DNA from: an uncultured Bacteroidota bacterium
GTDB taxonomy: Bacteria > Bacteroidota > Bacteroidia > Chitinophagales > Chitinophagaceae
Assembly: GCA_903927185.1 (NCBI GenBank)
Contig: CAIYLW010000023.1
Coordinates: 1 to 64,000 of the forward strand
Length of the DNA stretch: 64,000 nucleotides
Direction of reading: 5' to 3'
The position numbers were made by a program, and so were the translations under genes. The notes below the pieces were generated by a model that saw only the letters and a list, made by a program, of their open reading frames with translations, was not told the DNA's origin and did no database searches. Below are positions 10,258-19,862 of this stretch, piece after piece. The first letter of the stretch is position 1. Each line of letters starts with the position of its first letter.

Positions 10258-10995
10258 CTAGGTTATTTCATTCCAAATTCTCCAACTTTCTTCTGCTTGA
10301 AGTATGAGCATTTCATAACCATTTTGAATAGAAGCACCTTTTTGTTTTCCAATAGTTAAGAACTTTGTCTCAGTTGGATTATAAATCAGATCGAACAAAT
10401 GATGTTTGTCAGTTATAAATTCGTAGGGAATTTCAGGCAAATCTTCCAAATTAGGATACATTCCTAAAGGTGTTGTATTTATAATCAGTTGATGGGATTC
10501 CATTATTTCACTATTCAAATCCCGATAACTAATGGCTGTAGATGATGCGGTTCTTGAAACAAATTGATAAGTGATATTGAGTTGTTGAAATACATATTCT
10601 ACTGCAGCTGATGCGCCGCCAGTTCCTAAAATCAAAGCTTTCTGGTGATTTGGTTTTAAAAAGGGTTGTAGAGATTTTTGAAAACCAACTATGTCTGTAT
10701 TGAACCCTATTAATTTGCCATCAATAATTTTCACACAATTACATGCACCCATTTTTTTTACGGGTTCAGATAATTCATCTAGAAAATTAATGACTGCTTT
10801 TTTATATGGTATAGTAATATTAAATCCTTCTAATCCTTTTTTTGTATCCAGAATAATTGTCAATTCTTCAATAGTTGGAATTGAAAAATTTTCATACAAT
10901 GCATTAGCAATGCAAAGCTTCTGAAATTTTTCATTGAAATATTTCTGCGAAAATGAATGCGTTAAAGGATAACCTATTAAGCCAAATAAACGCAT
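10258..10995 (-). CDS. aroE: Shikimate dehydrogenase
   Basis: LFGLIGYPLTHSFSQKYFN, GFNITIPYKKAV, ILGTGGASAAV; likely true start MRLFGLIG at 10995 (ORF extends to 11013). Confidence 0.93.
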   Translation of the reverse strand: MRLFGLIGYPLTHSFSQKYFNEKFQKLCIANALYENFSIPTIEELTIILDTKKGLEGFNITIPYKKAVINFLDELSEPVKKMGACNCVKIIDGKLIGFNTDIVGFQKSLQPFLKPNHQKALILGTGGASAAVEYVFQQLNITYQFVSRTASSTAISYRDLNSEIMESHQLIINTTPLGMYPNLEDLPEIPYEFITDKHHLFDLIYNPTETKFLTIGKQKGASIQNGYEMLILQAEESWRIWNEIT

Positions 10996-11002
10996 AGCAA
11001 AA

Positions 11003-11764
11003 TTATTTATCAAGGTATAAACTGAAAGTGTCTCCTCTTAAACCTATGCGCATGGCTTCTAATGCAAGCATTTCATTGGGTGCGATATTTCCAAGATTCA
11101 CATTACATCCTATTAATTCAAGAAAGTACAATTGTTGTGCTTTCTGTGGAGCTTCCCAAATAATTTTTTCGGCAGGTATTTGTGTTAGAATTTCCTGAAC
11201 CAAGCCTTCACGTACCTCGCCACTTCCGCGATAGATACCCACATTCCCGGCTTCTCTAGCTTCTGCTATAACATAAGATGATCCAGATTCTAATTCAGCT
11301 CTCATCAGCTCAATCCATTTATAAGGAGGGATAATATGAGCTGCATCTTTACTTCCCACTTCACTTAATACAGTAACATGTTTAGTCAATTTTTCAATAT
11401 AACCACATTTTTCCGGATGAGGGATACTGATAGAACCATCACTTACTTCAACATAATTAATACCATAATCTTTACACATTGCGAGATAATCATCAAATTG
11501 ATTTCTGATTAAAAACGCTTCAAATAAAGTACCCCCAAAATACACAGGAATGTCGTATGATTGATATGCCTCAATCTTTTCTCTCAAATTTGGAGTAACA
11601 TAGGCAGTTCCAAAACCCAATTTAACAACATCTACATGAGGACCCGCTATACTCATAAAATTGTGAACTTCAGGAATACTGAGCCCTTTATCCATTACCA
11701 TAGTAATTCCGTATGCTCTTGGTTTCTTTACTCGATCAGGTATCTGAGTCAGATTAAAATTCAT
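11003..11764 (-). CDS. Phosphosulfolactate synthase (ComA family)
   Basis: RAYGITMVMDKGLS, VKLGFGTAYV, VYFGGTLFEAF, YVEVSDGSISI motifs of ComA. Confidence 0.87.
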   Translation of the reverse strand: MNFNLTQIPDRVKKPRAYGITMVMDKGLSIPEVHNFMSIAGPHVDVVKLGFGTAYVTPNLREKIEAYQSYDIPVYFGGTLFEAFLIRNQFDDYLAMCKDYGINYVEVSDGSISIPHPEKCGYIEKLTKHVTVLSEVGSKDAAHIIPPYKWIELMRAELESGSSYVIAEAREAGNVGIYRGSGEVREGLVQEILTQIPAEKIIWEAPQKAQQLYFLELIGCNVNLGNIAPNEMLALEAMRIGLRGDTFSLYLDK

Positions 11765-11845
11765 ATCGCTTTATTTTCGGCAGCAAAAATAGGTTAATCG
11801 AGCGACTTTAAGAGCTACCTCCCGTATCACAATGTTTTTGTTTTC

Positions 11846-13267
11846 TTATATTTTTCTTCCTTTCTTATATCTAGCTACAATATCAACCACTTGATTGTTC
11901 TGAAGTATAGCCGGATTTAGCTCAATAAATTTTTTCAGAAGCTTGGGAGCTTTTTCCATAGCAATTTCTAATTTAAGTAAAGCTTCTTTTGATTTTCCAT
12001 TTGCAAATAAGGCCGTGCTTTGATAAAAAAGAAAAACGGGTTTCCCATCTGTGGCTTTCATTGCTGCGATTGACTGATTCAAAGCCTCTTCAAAAAATTC
12101 TCCTTTGAGTAAACAACGAATAAGGGCTTCCCATCCTGCAACATTTTTTTGTTTTTGTCGAACCACCACACTGAAATATTGGATGGCTTCTTTATATTGT
12201 CCAAGATTAAGGCGACATTCACCCATCGCTAAATTATATTCGGTTATAGTTCGATGAATACGCATGGCATTTTCAAGATGCTTCAATGCACTTTGCCATT
12301 GCTCTTCAAGCATATAAGTAACTGCAATTTTATAATGCAGTTTACTATCATCAGTATTCAAATGCACGGCTTTCTTATAATGAAATCTTGCTTGCGCATA
12401 ATTACCCAAGCGATGATAGCAGTGCCCAATTGCTTCATAAATCACATCTTCAGGTCTTGATAATTCTAAGACTTTCTCTAAAACTTCAATTGCTTCTTTA
12501 TACTTACGCAAACGCAGGAAAGCATCCCCCATATTCCGATATGCATAATCAAATTTTTCATCTATTGCCACTGCATATTGATAAGCATCGATAGATTTTT
12601 CATAGAGTTTTAATCCCTGAAATGCGGCAGCCATATTGAACCAGGCAAGTTCGTTGTAAGGAAACTCATCAATAATTTTTTGATGCAATCGAATACTCTC
12701 TTCATTTCTTCCAGTAAAGTCTGTCCAGAAACAAACCTTATAAAGGGCCTCCTCATTATTGGGTTCTTCCTCTAAAATCAACTTAAGGCAGTCGAATACC
12801 TTATCAAATTCTTCATAATCGTCATAAACGTCTGCTAGTTCAAATAAGAGGTCAATTCGCTCTTCTCCTTCAAAAAGGCTTAATGCAGATTCTAATAGCT
12901 CCACTGCTTTTTGTTGCTGGTCAAGTGCTAAATAGGCATCCGTTTTTAAAATATACAGATTAACATCGTTACTATCGAAAAGCTCAGCTGTTTCAAGAAT
13001 ATTCAGGGCTTCCTGATATTTTCTGTTAGCCAACAACAAATCAGCTTTTTTTATCATTAATAGGGATGAATAAGGAAATTGCTCTAAAGCTATCTCTGAG
13101 GCTTCTAAAGCTTGATTCATGTCGTCTTTTTCATCAAAATAGTCGATAATCCGCTCAAAAGCATCTTCTTCAATGAAAGAATGGCTAATTCCCTGTTTAA
13201 GGTTTTGGTATTGCATTAAGAGTTCTTTGAGCTCCTCTCGGTCTTCGCGGTATGGATTTTCTCTCAT
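11846..13267 (-). CDS. Tetratricopeptide repeat protein
   Basis: Repeated TPR signatures (e.g. AYRNMGDAFLRLRKYKEAIEVLEKVLEL). Confidence 0.9.
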   Translation of the reverse strand: MRENPYREDREELKELLMQYQNLKQGISHSFIEEDAFERIIDYFDEKDDMNQALEASEIALEQFPYSSLLMIKKADLLLANRKYQEALNILETAELFDSNDVNLYILKTDAYLALDQQQKAVELLESALSLFEGEERIDLLFELADVYDDYEEFDKVFDCLKLILEEEPNNEEALYKVCFWTDFTGRNEESIRLHQKIIDEFPYNELAWFNMAAAFQGLKLYEKSIDAYQYAVAIDEKFDYAYRNMGDAFLRLRKYKEAIEVLEKVLELSRPEDVIYEAIGHCYHRLGNYAQARFHYKKAVHLNTDDSKLHYKIAVTYMLEEQWQSALKHLENAMRIHRTITEYNLAMGECRLNLGQYKEAIQYFSVVVRQKQKNVAGWEALIRCLLKGEFFEEALNQSIAAMKATDGKPVFLFYQSTALFANGKSKEALLKLEIAMEKAPKLLKKFIELNPAILQNNQVVDIVARYKKGRKI

Positions 13268-13361
13268 TGGACTGTTGGTTTATTGAATATAAAACCTTTT
13301 TTTTACTTTTTTTCAACTTACAGGCAACTATTTTCATTTTCCTGCGTCTTATTAATATTAT

Positions 13362-13760
13362 GTGAATTGGCATATTATTAAGAAAAAGTTTTACCTTCAT
13401 ACTGTGAGATTTAAGCAAACCATACAAAAAATCGGTATTTCCATCATGTTGGTGATGGCAATACAGGTCGTTTATGCTGCATTTTCATTTTCTGGAATCT
13501 CAGACGAGCATAATAAAAACAGTAAATATTCTTTAAAGAATCTGAACTCAATCTCAAGAAAAGGACTTACTTATTCAGCGATGAAAACGAATTTACAATT
13601 CAGAGGAACACAATTATTGTCTAATAAAGACAATCAAAATAGCTCTGAAATGAATTATATGCTACGTTTTGAAAATGGGAACTCAACTTTTGTATACCCG
13701 TACAAATTCAAAGTAAGAGTACCAACCAAATTTAAAACCCCGGTTGCTCCTCACCATTAA
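13362..13760 (+). CDS. Hypothetical protein
   Basis: 132 aa ORF with N-terminal hydrophobic segment; 4-bp overlap with the convergent GLPGLI gene. Confidence 0.6.
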   Translation: MNWHIIKKKFYLHTVRFKQTIQKIGISIMLVMAIQVVYAAFSFSGISDEHNKNSKYSLKNLNSISRKGLTYSAMKTNLQFRGTQLLSNKDNQNSSEMNYMLRFENGNSTFVYPYKFKVRVPTKFKTPVAPHH

Positions 13761-14425
13761 TTTAATAATCTATAACCACTTGTTGGGATATCATACTTGG
13801 AAGCTTGAACAGGGCTTAGATTAATTTTTGTTGCTATATATCTGACAACAGAGGCACTCTGCTCCTTAACATCAAATTCTAACACAAAACCTGGAACATC
13901 TTTGAATTGGAATTCGAACTCCCGAACAGAAGGAACAATAGCTGTTGCATAATAAATATTATAAATGCTGCTATCTTTTAAGTTTAAAACAGCTTTTTTA
14001 CATTCATATCCCAATATAGTTTTAAACTCATTCACAAAATGAATGGTCATTCCATCAAACTGCTTATTAGCCAACCTCCATTCAGTACTACTCATCTTTG
14101 TCAAAAATTTATTATTCCCAAACTCACGTAGTATAACAGCCGTGCCATTCGATTTGTCATAAATAATTGATTGCAATAAAGAGGGGCTATTTAAATCTAC
14201 CCGACTATCATTCCCTTTGATAAAGACTGTTTTAGAACTTTGTTGAAGTGCTTTTTCGACTTCTTTATTCAAATTGGGTTCTTCTAAACTAATTTGATAG
14301 GTTACTGTACATTCAGCTACCACCCTTTGTTGAGCGTAACTATAATCAGTGAAAAAAAATAAAGGGATAAGCAATCCACAAAATATTTTCATAAAATGAA
14401 TTAAGAGATTTCTATTCGAAAGCAA
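13757..14425 (-). CDS. GLPGLI family protein
   Basis: AECTVTYQI, SSTEWRLANKQFDGMTIHFVNEFKTILGYECKKAVL typical of the family. Confidence 0.75.
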   Translation of the reverse strand: MLSNRNLLIHFMKIFCGLLIPLFFFTDYSYAQQRVVAECTVTYQISLEEPNLNKEVEKALQQSSKTVFIKGNDSRVDLNSPSLLQSIIYDKSNGTAVILREFGNNKFLTKMSSTEWRLANKQFDGMTIHFVNEFKTILGYECKKAVLNLKDSSIYNIYYATAIVPSVREFEFQFKDVPGFVLEFDVKEQSASVVRYIATKINLSPVQASKYDIPTSGYRLLN

Positions 14426-14433
14426 TAATAAAG

Positions 14434-14463
14434 AAAGCCCTCAAGATTAATCAGGAGGGCTTT
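14434..14463 (-). terminator. Terminator downstream of yidC
   Basis: AAAGCCCTC...GAGGGCTTT hairpin. Confidence 0.75.
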
Positions 14464-14470
14464 CAAATAT

Positions 14471-16321
14471 TTACTTATTTTTTTTCAGTGTACGTTCTTT
14501 TAAATCCTGTACTTTTTTATTGCTGTCCATCATCTGATCGTATTTCTCCTGCCATTTTGTTTTGGTCTTTGGAGCTTTTCGTTTCAACTCAATCTTCGCG
14601 AGAATCTTATCATGATCGATAATATAATTTTGAATAACAAATTGTAATCCCAACGTGATAATATTGGATACTGTATAATACCAAGTTAACGCAGAAGGAA
14701 GTCTGTTAAATATAAATAACAACATGAATGGGAAGAAATATGGCATATACTTCAAGGCAGGATTGTCCTGTGTTGGAGTCATACTCATATTATATATTGA
14801 AATTAAAAAGCTAGTTATTACTGCCGTAATAGTAAACAAGCTAATATGGTCTCCAAATCCCATTGGAACGTTAAACGGTAATTTTGCGATTACATCATAT
14901 GAAGACAAATCCTGGCTCCATAAAAACGCTTGTCCGCGCAAAGCAATATTTGAATTAAAGAAACTATATAGTGCAAAGAATATTGGGATTTGCAATAATG
15001 CTGGAATGCAACCTCCCAGGGGATTCACCCCTGCTTCTCTAAACAATTTCATTTGCTCCATAGCAAAGCCTTGCTGATCCTCCCCAAACTTCTTTTTTAA
15101 GACATCCAATTCCGGACGCATTACTTTCATTTTAGCACCACTCAAATAACTGCTATAAGTAAGAGGCGCAGTAACAAGGCGAATAAATAAAGTAAGTAAC
15201 AAAACTACCCAACCATAATTCTTTACAAATCCTGCAAAGAAATTAAATACATTCATAATGATGTATTTATTAATTGGCCTAACAAAAGAATACATATCCC
15301 TTCCAAGATTAACAATCTGATCCATTCCTGGAGCTTGCTTCTTCAATATATTAAAATTGCTTGGGCCATAATACAATTGCATCGGAACCGCAACAGAAGC
15401 AGTAACTGGTAATTTCATTTGAAGGGCTGCATTTATAGTAGCTAACTGAGAACTAGAATCAGTTTTACGAATAAAACTTACAGATCCTGCATTGAAACTA
15501 TTTTTTGCAACCAACGTAGTATTGAAGAACTGTTGAACAACACTTATCCACTGTACAGGTTTTTCAAATTTCCTTTCATTCTTTGAAGAGATATAATCAA
15601 AATCGTTTCCTTCTGAGAAACAGATATTCGACATTTGACGTTCATAAACTGCAGTCCTTTCTAGCTGGTGAGTCGTTGAATTCCATTGCATATTCAACTG
15701 ACCCTGACTCAATAATTTATCAGCACCAGTTAAAGACAAATTCCAATCGATCATATATTCATTCGGGCGAATAATATATTCATGCAAAATAGATTGTCCA
15801 TTAGCAGATTGAATTACAAAACGTATGGTTTGACTACCATCGGTATTTTTTACTATCGGGCTTGAGGTAAAGAATAATTCAGAAGTTTGGGCAGATTGAT
15901 TAGTTCCAGTATTTACAGCATAACCAATTTGATCTGTTCCACCAGAAAGAGATACTAAATTGCCATCTTGTGATTTATAATTTTTAAGAATTACATTATA
16001 CACTCTACCTCCCTTATTGGAGAAGTTCACTTTCATTAATTCATTTTCTACTACAAACATTTGTTCAACACCTGTTGCAGCGGTGGTAAAGTTTCCAGCT
16101 GCAGAAACTCTGGATGCAGAATCCCTTCTAACGGAATCTATTTTTGCTGTTACAGTATCTACTATTTTAATCCTAGCGGCTTCTATACGGGCTATAGAAT
16201 CTTCTTGTTTCTTTTTAATTTCTACTAAGGCTGCTTGTTGTTTATTTGTATACCAGAAATATAAAAAAAACAAAATCGCTAGTAACACAAAACCAATTAC
16301 CGAATTCTTATCAGTCTTCAT
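14471..16321 (-). CDS. yidC: Membrane protein insertase YidC
   Basis: N-terminal TM, large periplasmic domain, APLTYSSYLSGAKMKVMRPEL, GVNPLGGCIPALLQIPIFFALY. Confidence 0.96.
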   Translation of the reverse strand: MKTDKNSVIGFVLLAILFFLYFWYTNKQQAALVEIKKKQEDSIARIEAARIKIVDTVTAKIDSVRRDSASRVSAAGNFTTAATGVEQMFVVENELMKVNFSNKGGRVYNVILKNYKSQDGNLVSLSGGTDQIGYAVNTGTNQSAQTSELFFTSSPIVKNTDGSQTIRFVIQSANGQSILHEYIIRPNEYMIDWNLSLTGADKLLSQGQLNMQWNSTTHQLERTAVYERQMSNICFSEGNDFDYISSKNERKFEKPVQWISVVQQFFNTTLVAKNSFNAGSVSFIRKTDSSSQLATINAALQMKLPVTASVAVPMQLYYGPSNFNILKKQAPGMDQIVNLGRDMYSFVRPINKYIIMNVFNFFAGFVKNYGWVVLLLTLFIRLVTAPLTYSSYLSGAKMKVMRPELDVLKKKFGEDQQGFAMEQMKLFREAGVNPLGGCIPALLQIPIFFALYSFFNSNIALRGQAFLWSQDLSSYDVIAKLPFNVPMGFGDHISLFTITAVITSFLISIYNMSMTPTQDNPALKYMPYFFPFMLLFIFNRLPSALTWYYTVSNIITLGLQFVIQNYIIDHDKILAKIELKRKAPKTKTKWQEKYDQMMDSNKKVQDLKERTLKKNK

Positions 16322-16513
16322 ATCAAATTTTATTGAGCGGCAAAGGTAGTATTCTCAGTTTAGATTGAGAATCAGGAATTATAAAATAATACAAGCGTTA
16401 AAATAGCTATAAAAAGGGCAATTGGGAGGGCAATATCAGTTTTTACTCGTTTCTTTAGATTCTTCAACAAGGGTTTTCCCAACTTCAACCATCACATTTG
16501 AAAATTAAACAAT

Positions 16514-17542
16514 ATGATGGAGTATGCCAAAAGTGTGCTTCCCGGCGATAGCTATACGTCTGGAAAATTCACAAAGTTTTTATGGTGGCTCTCAACCGCC
16601 GAACAAGAATTAATAGAAACTGCAGTGATCGATCGTAACAGATATGCCATCACTGGTATGACAGTTTTGGGTACCTGGCTATTTGCAACACTTGCATGGG
16701 CCTATTTTTTTAGTACAGTGGTTTCTAATATTTGGGCACCCATTGTACTTGGAATTTTTATGGGAGGTATTATATTAGGTATTGATCGGGCGCTGATCAA
16801 AGGCATTAATCAGAATAATAAACTTAAGTTAGTTCCTATAAGTTTTCGAGTTTTACTAGCTATGACAATTGGCTTGTTTATGGCACAGCCTGCACTATTG
16901 TATTTGTTCGACAAAGAAATTCATACACAAATTTCAGTCGACAATGAACAACGCAAACGGATGAAATTACAACAACAAGACTGTGTGTATGTGAGTATTA
17001 GACAACCATTATTATTACAACGAAATCAACTACAGGCTCAATTATTAGCAAAGGATAAAGAGGTTTCAGCAGCACGAGAAAGTTTTATAACAGAAACAGA
17101 TGGTACTGGAGGAAGTAAAAAAGTAGGACTGAAAGATATTGCCAAAGCCAAACAAGAAGCATATCAAAAACTTCAATTAAATTATATTGCTTTAGAACAA
17201 TCACTTACACCCGAAATTCGAACGGCTGATAGCAGCTTAAGAAATATAGATGCAGGCATCTTAAAGGAACAAGCGGCATTTGAAAATTTATTGAATGATG
17301 GATTCATCACTAGAATTGAAGCATTAAATAATTTAATCAAAAACAATTCAGCCATTGCATTTCGGTATTATTTATTAGTTGTGATTTTAATGTTGATAGA
17401 ACTGATGCCTGTTATCGCAAAAACAATACTACCATCAGGCACTTATGACGAGCATGTAAAGCTTCAGGAGGAGTATGAAATAAAAAGTCTCCAGCAACTT
17501 TATCAAAAAGCTACTGAAGACATTAATAAAGAATGGCTTTAG
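16514..17542 (+). CDS. DUF4407 domain-containing membrane protein
   Basis: N-terminal TM segments, LGIDRALIKG, coiled-coil middle, C-terminal TM. Confidence 0.8.
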   Translation: MMEYAKSVLPGDSYTSGKFTKFLWWLSTAEQELIETAVIDRNRYAITGMTVLGTWLFATLAWAYFFSTVVSNIWAPIVLGIFMGGIILGIDRALIKGINQNNKLKLVPISFRVLLAMTIGLFMAQPALLYLFDKEIHTQISVDNEQRKRMKLQQQDCVYVSIRQPLLLQRNQLQAQLLAKDKEVSAARESFITETDGTGGSKKVGLKDIAKAKQEAYQKLQLNYIALEQSLTPEIRTADSSLRNIDAGILKEQAAFENLLNDGFITRIEALNNLIKNNSAIAFRYYLLVVILMLIELMPVIAKTILPSGTYDEHVKLQEEYEIKSLQQLYQKATEDINKEWL

Positions 17543-17545
17543 AAA

Positions 17546-19741
17546 CTATTTAGCTCCGCTAGGGCAGTTTCTTTTTAAATAATTAGTATATAGTTTAGAA
17601 AGGTGTGGAAAAGTTCCAGCACCTTCTGAAATGCTATGTGTTCGATTTGGGTAACTCATCATTTGAAATTGTTTTCCATTTTTCACAAGTTCATTCACTA
17701 GCATTTCCATATTTGAATAGTGCACATTATCATCTCCAGTTCCATGAATGAGTAATAGATTTCCTTTCAGATTTTTGGCATAAGTAATTGGAGACCCTTT
17801 TATAAAACCGGTCTTATCTTCTTGAGGTAATCCCATATACCTTTCTTGGTAAAGATTGTCATAAGTAAGCTGATTAGCAACACCGGCAACAGCAATACCT
17901 GTTTGATAAATCTCCGGGAATTGAAACATTAAGTTTTGTGTGGCTGAACCACCACCACTCCAGCCCCAAACGGCTACTCGGCTAGTATCGATATATTTCC
18001 ATTTCAAAATTTCTTTTGCAGCAAGTGCCTGATCGCGAATATTAACTTGTCCTATTTTTTTATACACTGATTTTCGCCATTCTCTTCCTTTTGGAACTGG
18101 TGTTCCACGATTATCAATAGAAATATAAAAATACCCATCTGCAGACATATCTCCATCATAAAGATAGTTGTATGCTGCACCATATTCATCTCTTACATTT
18201 TGTCCCCACGGTTCTGTGTACACATAAAAAACAACTGGATATTTTTTTGTAGAATCAAAATTATTAGGCTTAACTAACCAGGCATCCATTGTTACATTTT
18301 CTGAAGTTGTAACTGTGAAGAATTCAATATTTGATTTCGATTTATCTGATGCAAGAAGTGCTTTGTTTACCTTATTTCCATCAATTGGAATATGACCAGG
18401 GAGTTTTATCCATTCAATTATATTGGGGGTATAATAATTAGAAAATTTATGTTGCGCAAAAGTTGCGAAAGGTGACAATTCATAATCGTTGGTACCTGTT
18501 TGATTGTTTGGAGTAACACGAATAGCTGATCCAGTTCCATCTAATGAAACCTTGTATAAATATTGTTGTGTTGCGTTTTCTGGTGAGCCATCGAAATATA
18601 AGAAACCGTTTTTTTCATCAATTGCAGAAATACTCATCACATCATATTTTCCATTGGTAATACATTTTACTTTTTTACCGTCACGACTTATTCTGTAAAT
18701 ATGTCGCCATCCATCTTTTTCGCTCGACCATAGAAATTCATTACCCTTTTCAATCCAATCCCAACCTCCATAAGAATATTTTTGATCCCATTCTTGTTGA
18801 AGATCTATCCATGCAGAATCTTCTTCGTGATAAATAGAAGTAACTTTCCCGGTATTAGATTCACATAATAATATGGCTGTTTGATTCTGCCTACGATTTA
18901 AATGTTGTACAATTAATTCAGAGCTATTAGCGGCCCATTCCATTCTAGGTAAATAGGTTTCTAATATGGTATCAGTAGGAATATTCATCCATTTTGTTTT
19001 ACTAGTAGCTAATGAAACAACTCCAATTTTAAATGGAGAAGGCTTTTCCCCAGAAATAGGATATTCTACAGGTACTGCAAAAGGATAAATCGAATCCGTA
19101 TTATTAATCATCAGATGCTCTCTTGTAATTTTCGCATCTATTTGCCAATAAGCAATCTGTTTGCTATCAGGGCTCCATCTAAAACCATCTCTACAAAAGA
19201 ATTCTTCTTCATAGGCCCAATCGAAAGTGCCATTGATTTTTTTCTTATTACCGCCAATAGTGAGTGCTTGTATTTTATTAGTTGCGAGATCTTCTACATA
19301 AATATTATAGTCGCTTACATACGCTACTTTATTATCATCTGGAGAGAACTTAGCAAACATCAAAGATGAAGCAGGTTTGCCCTTTCCTAATTGTTTTAAA
19401 CTTTTATCATTTAAGTTGAGTACCCAGTAATCACCTCTAGTATCATATCGCCAAACTTTTTTAGAATTGGTATAGATCAACAATTTACTTTCGTCGTTCG
19501 AAAAGAAAAAATTACGAACTGTTAAAGGTTTATCGGCACCTTCAGGAGTTAATTGTTTTTTGGTAATGACAACTAACTTTGAATTATCCAACAAATTGTT
19601 ATAGGAAATTTCTCCATTCGCATTTGTATAATAACCATTGCCATTTATACTCCAATGAATCCCAGAGGGGGGCTGAGCCATTGCAGTACAAATTGAAAAT
19701 AAAATTATCACTAAAAGAATTAAGATTTTTTTGTTGTGCAT
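17546..19741 (-). CDS. S9 family peptidase (dipeptidyl peptidase IV-like)
   Basis: DPPIV N-terminal propeller; catalytic VWGWSGGGSATQN; LLIHGTGDDNVHYSNM; C-terminal His. Confidence 0.92.
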   Translation of the reverse strand: MHNKKILILLVIILFSICTAMAQPPSGIHWSINGNGYYTNANGEISYNNLLDNSKLVVITKKQLTPEGADKPLTVRNFFFSNDESKLLIYTNSKKVWRYDTRGDYWVLNLNDKSLKQLGKGKPASSLMFAKFSPDDNKVAYVSDYNIYVEDLATNKIQALTIGGNKKKINGTFDWAYEEEFFCRDGFRWSPDSKQIAYWQIDAKITREHLMINNTDSIYPFAVPVEYPISGEKPSPFKIGVVSLATSKTKWMNIPTDTILETYLPRMEWAANSSELIVQHLNRRQNQTAILLCESNTGKVTSIYHEEDSAWIDLQQEWDQKYSYGGWDWIEKGNEFLWSSEKDGWRHIYRISRDGKKVKCITNGKYDVMSISAIDEKNGFLYFDGSPENATQQYLYKVSLDGTGSAIRVTPNNQTGTNDYELSPFATFAQHKFSNYYTPNIIEWIKLPGHIPIDGNKVNKALLASDKSKSNIEFFTVTTSENVTMDAWLVKPNNFDSTKKYPVVFYVYTEPWGQNVRDEYGAAYNYLYDGDMSADGYFYISIDNRGTPVPKGREWRKSVYKKIGQVNIRDQALAAKEILKWKYIDTSRVAVWGWSGGGSATQNLMFQFPEIYQTGIAVAGVANQLTYDNLYQERYMGLPQEDKTGFIKGSPITYAKNLKGNLLLIHGTGDDNVHYSNMEMLVNELVKNGKQFQMMSYPNRTHSISEGAGTFPHLSKLYTNYLKRNCPSGAK

Positions 19742-19810
19742 ATACTCTTTTTAAGAAATTGAAATTACTAAACTAAGGCAACAAAAAACTGATTAGCTAT
19801 TTTTATCTAT

Positions 19811-19848
19811 AAAAAATCCCGTTAAGATTTTGCTTAACGGGATTTTTT
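19811..19848. terminator. Terminator downstream of pyrG
   Basis: AAAAAATCCCGTTAAG-ATTTTG-CTTAACGGGATTTTTT, perfect 16-bp stem. Confidence 0.9.
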
Positions 19849-19862
19849 AATGTTTGTATCTT

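Noticed and set aside
13197-13427. Minus-strand 76-aa ORF upstream of the TPR gene
   Set aside because: Out-of-frame overlap with the TPR CDS start and with 13362-13760; no signature
14724-16349. Plus-strand ORFs (117, 63, 110 aa) overlapping yidC
   Set aside because: Antisense to yidC; no recognisable domain and yidC is unambiguous
18001-18060. GWSGGGS nucleophile elbow in the S9 peptidase considered as an unusual active site
   Set aside because: GxSxGG is still satisfied and, as far as I recall, this variant is common among Bacteroidota S9 enzymes
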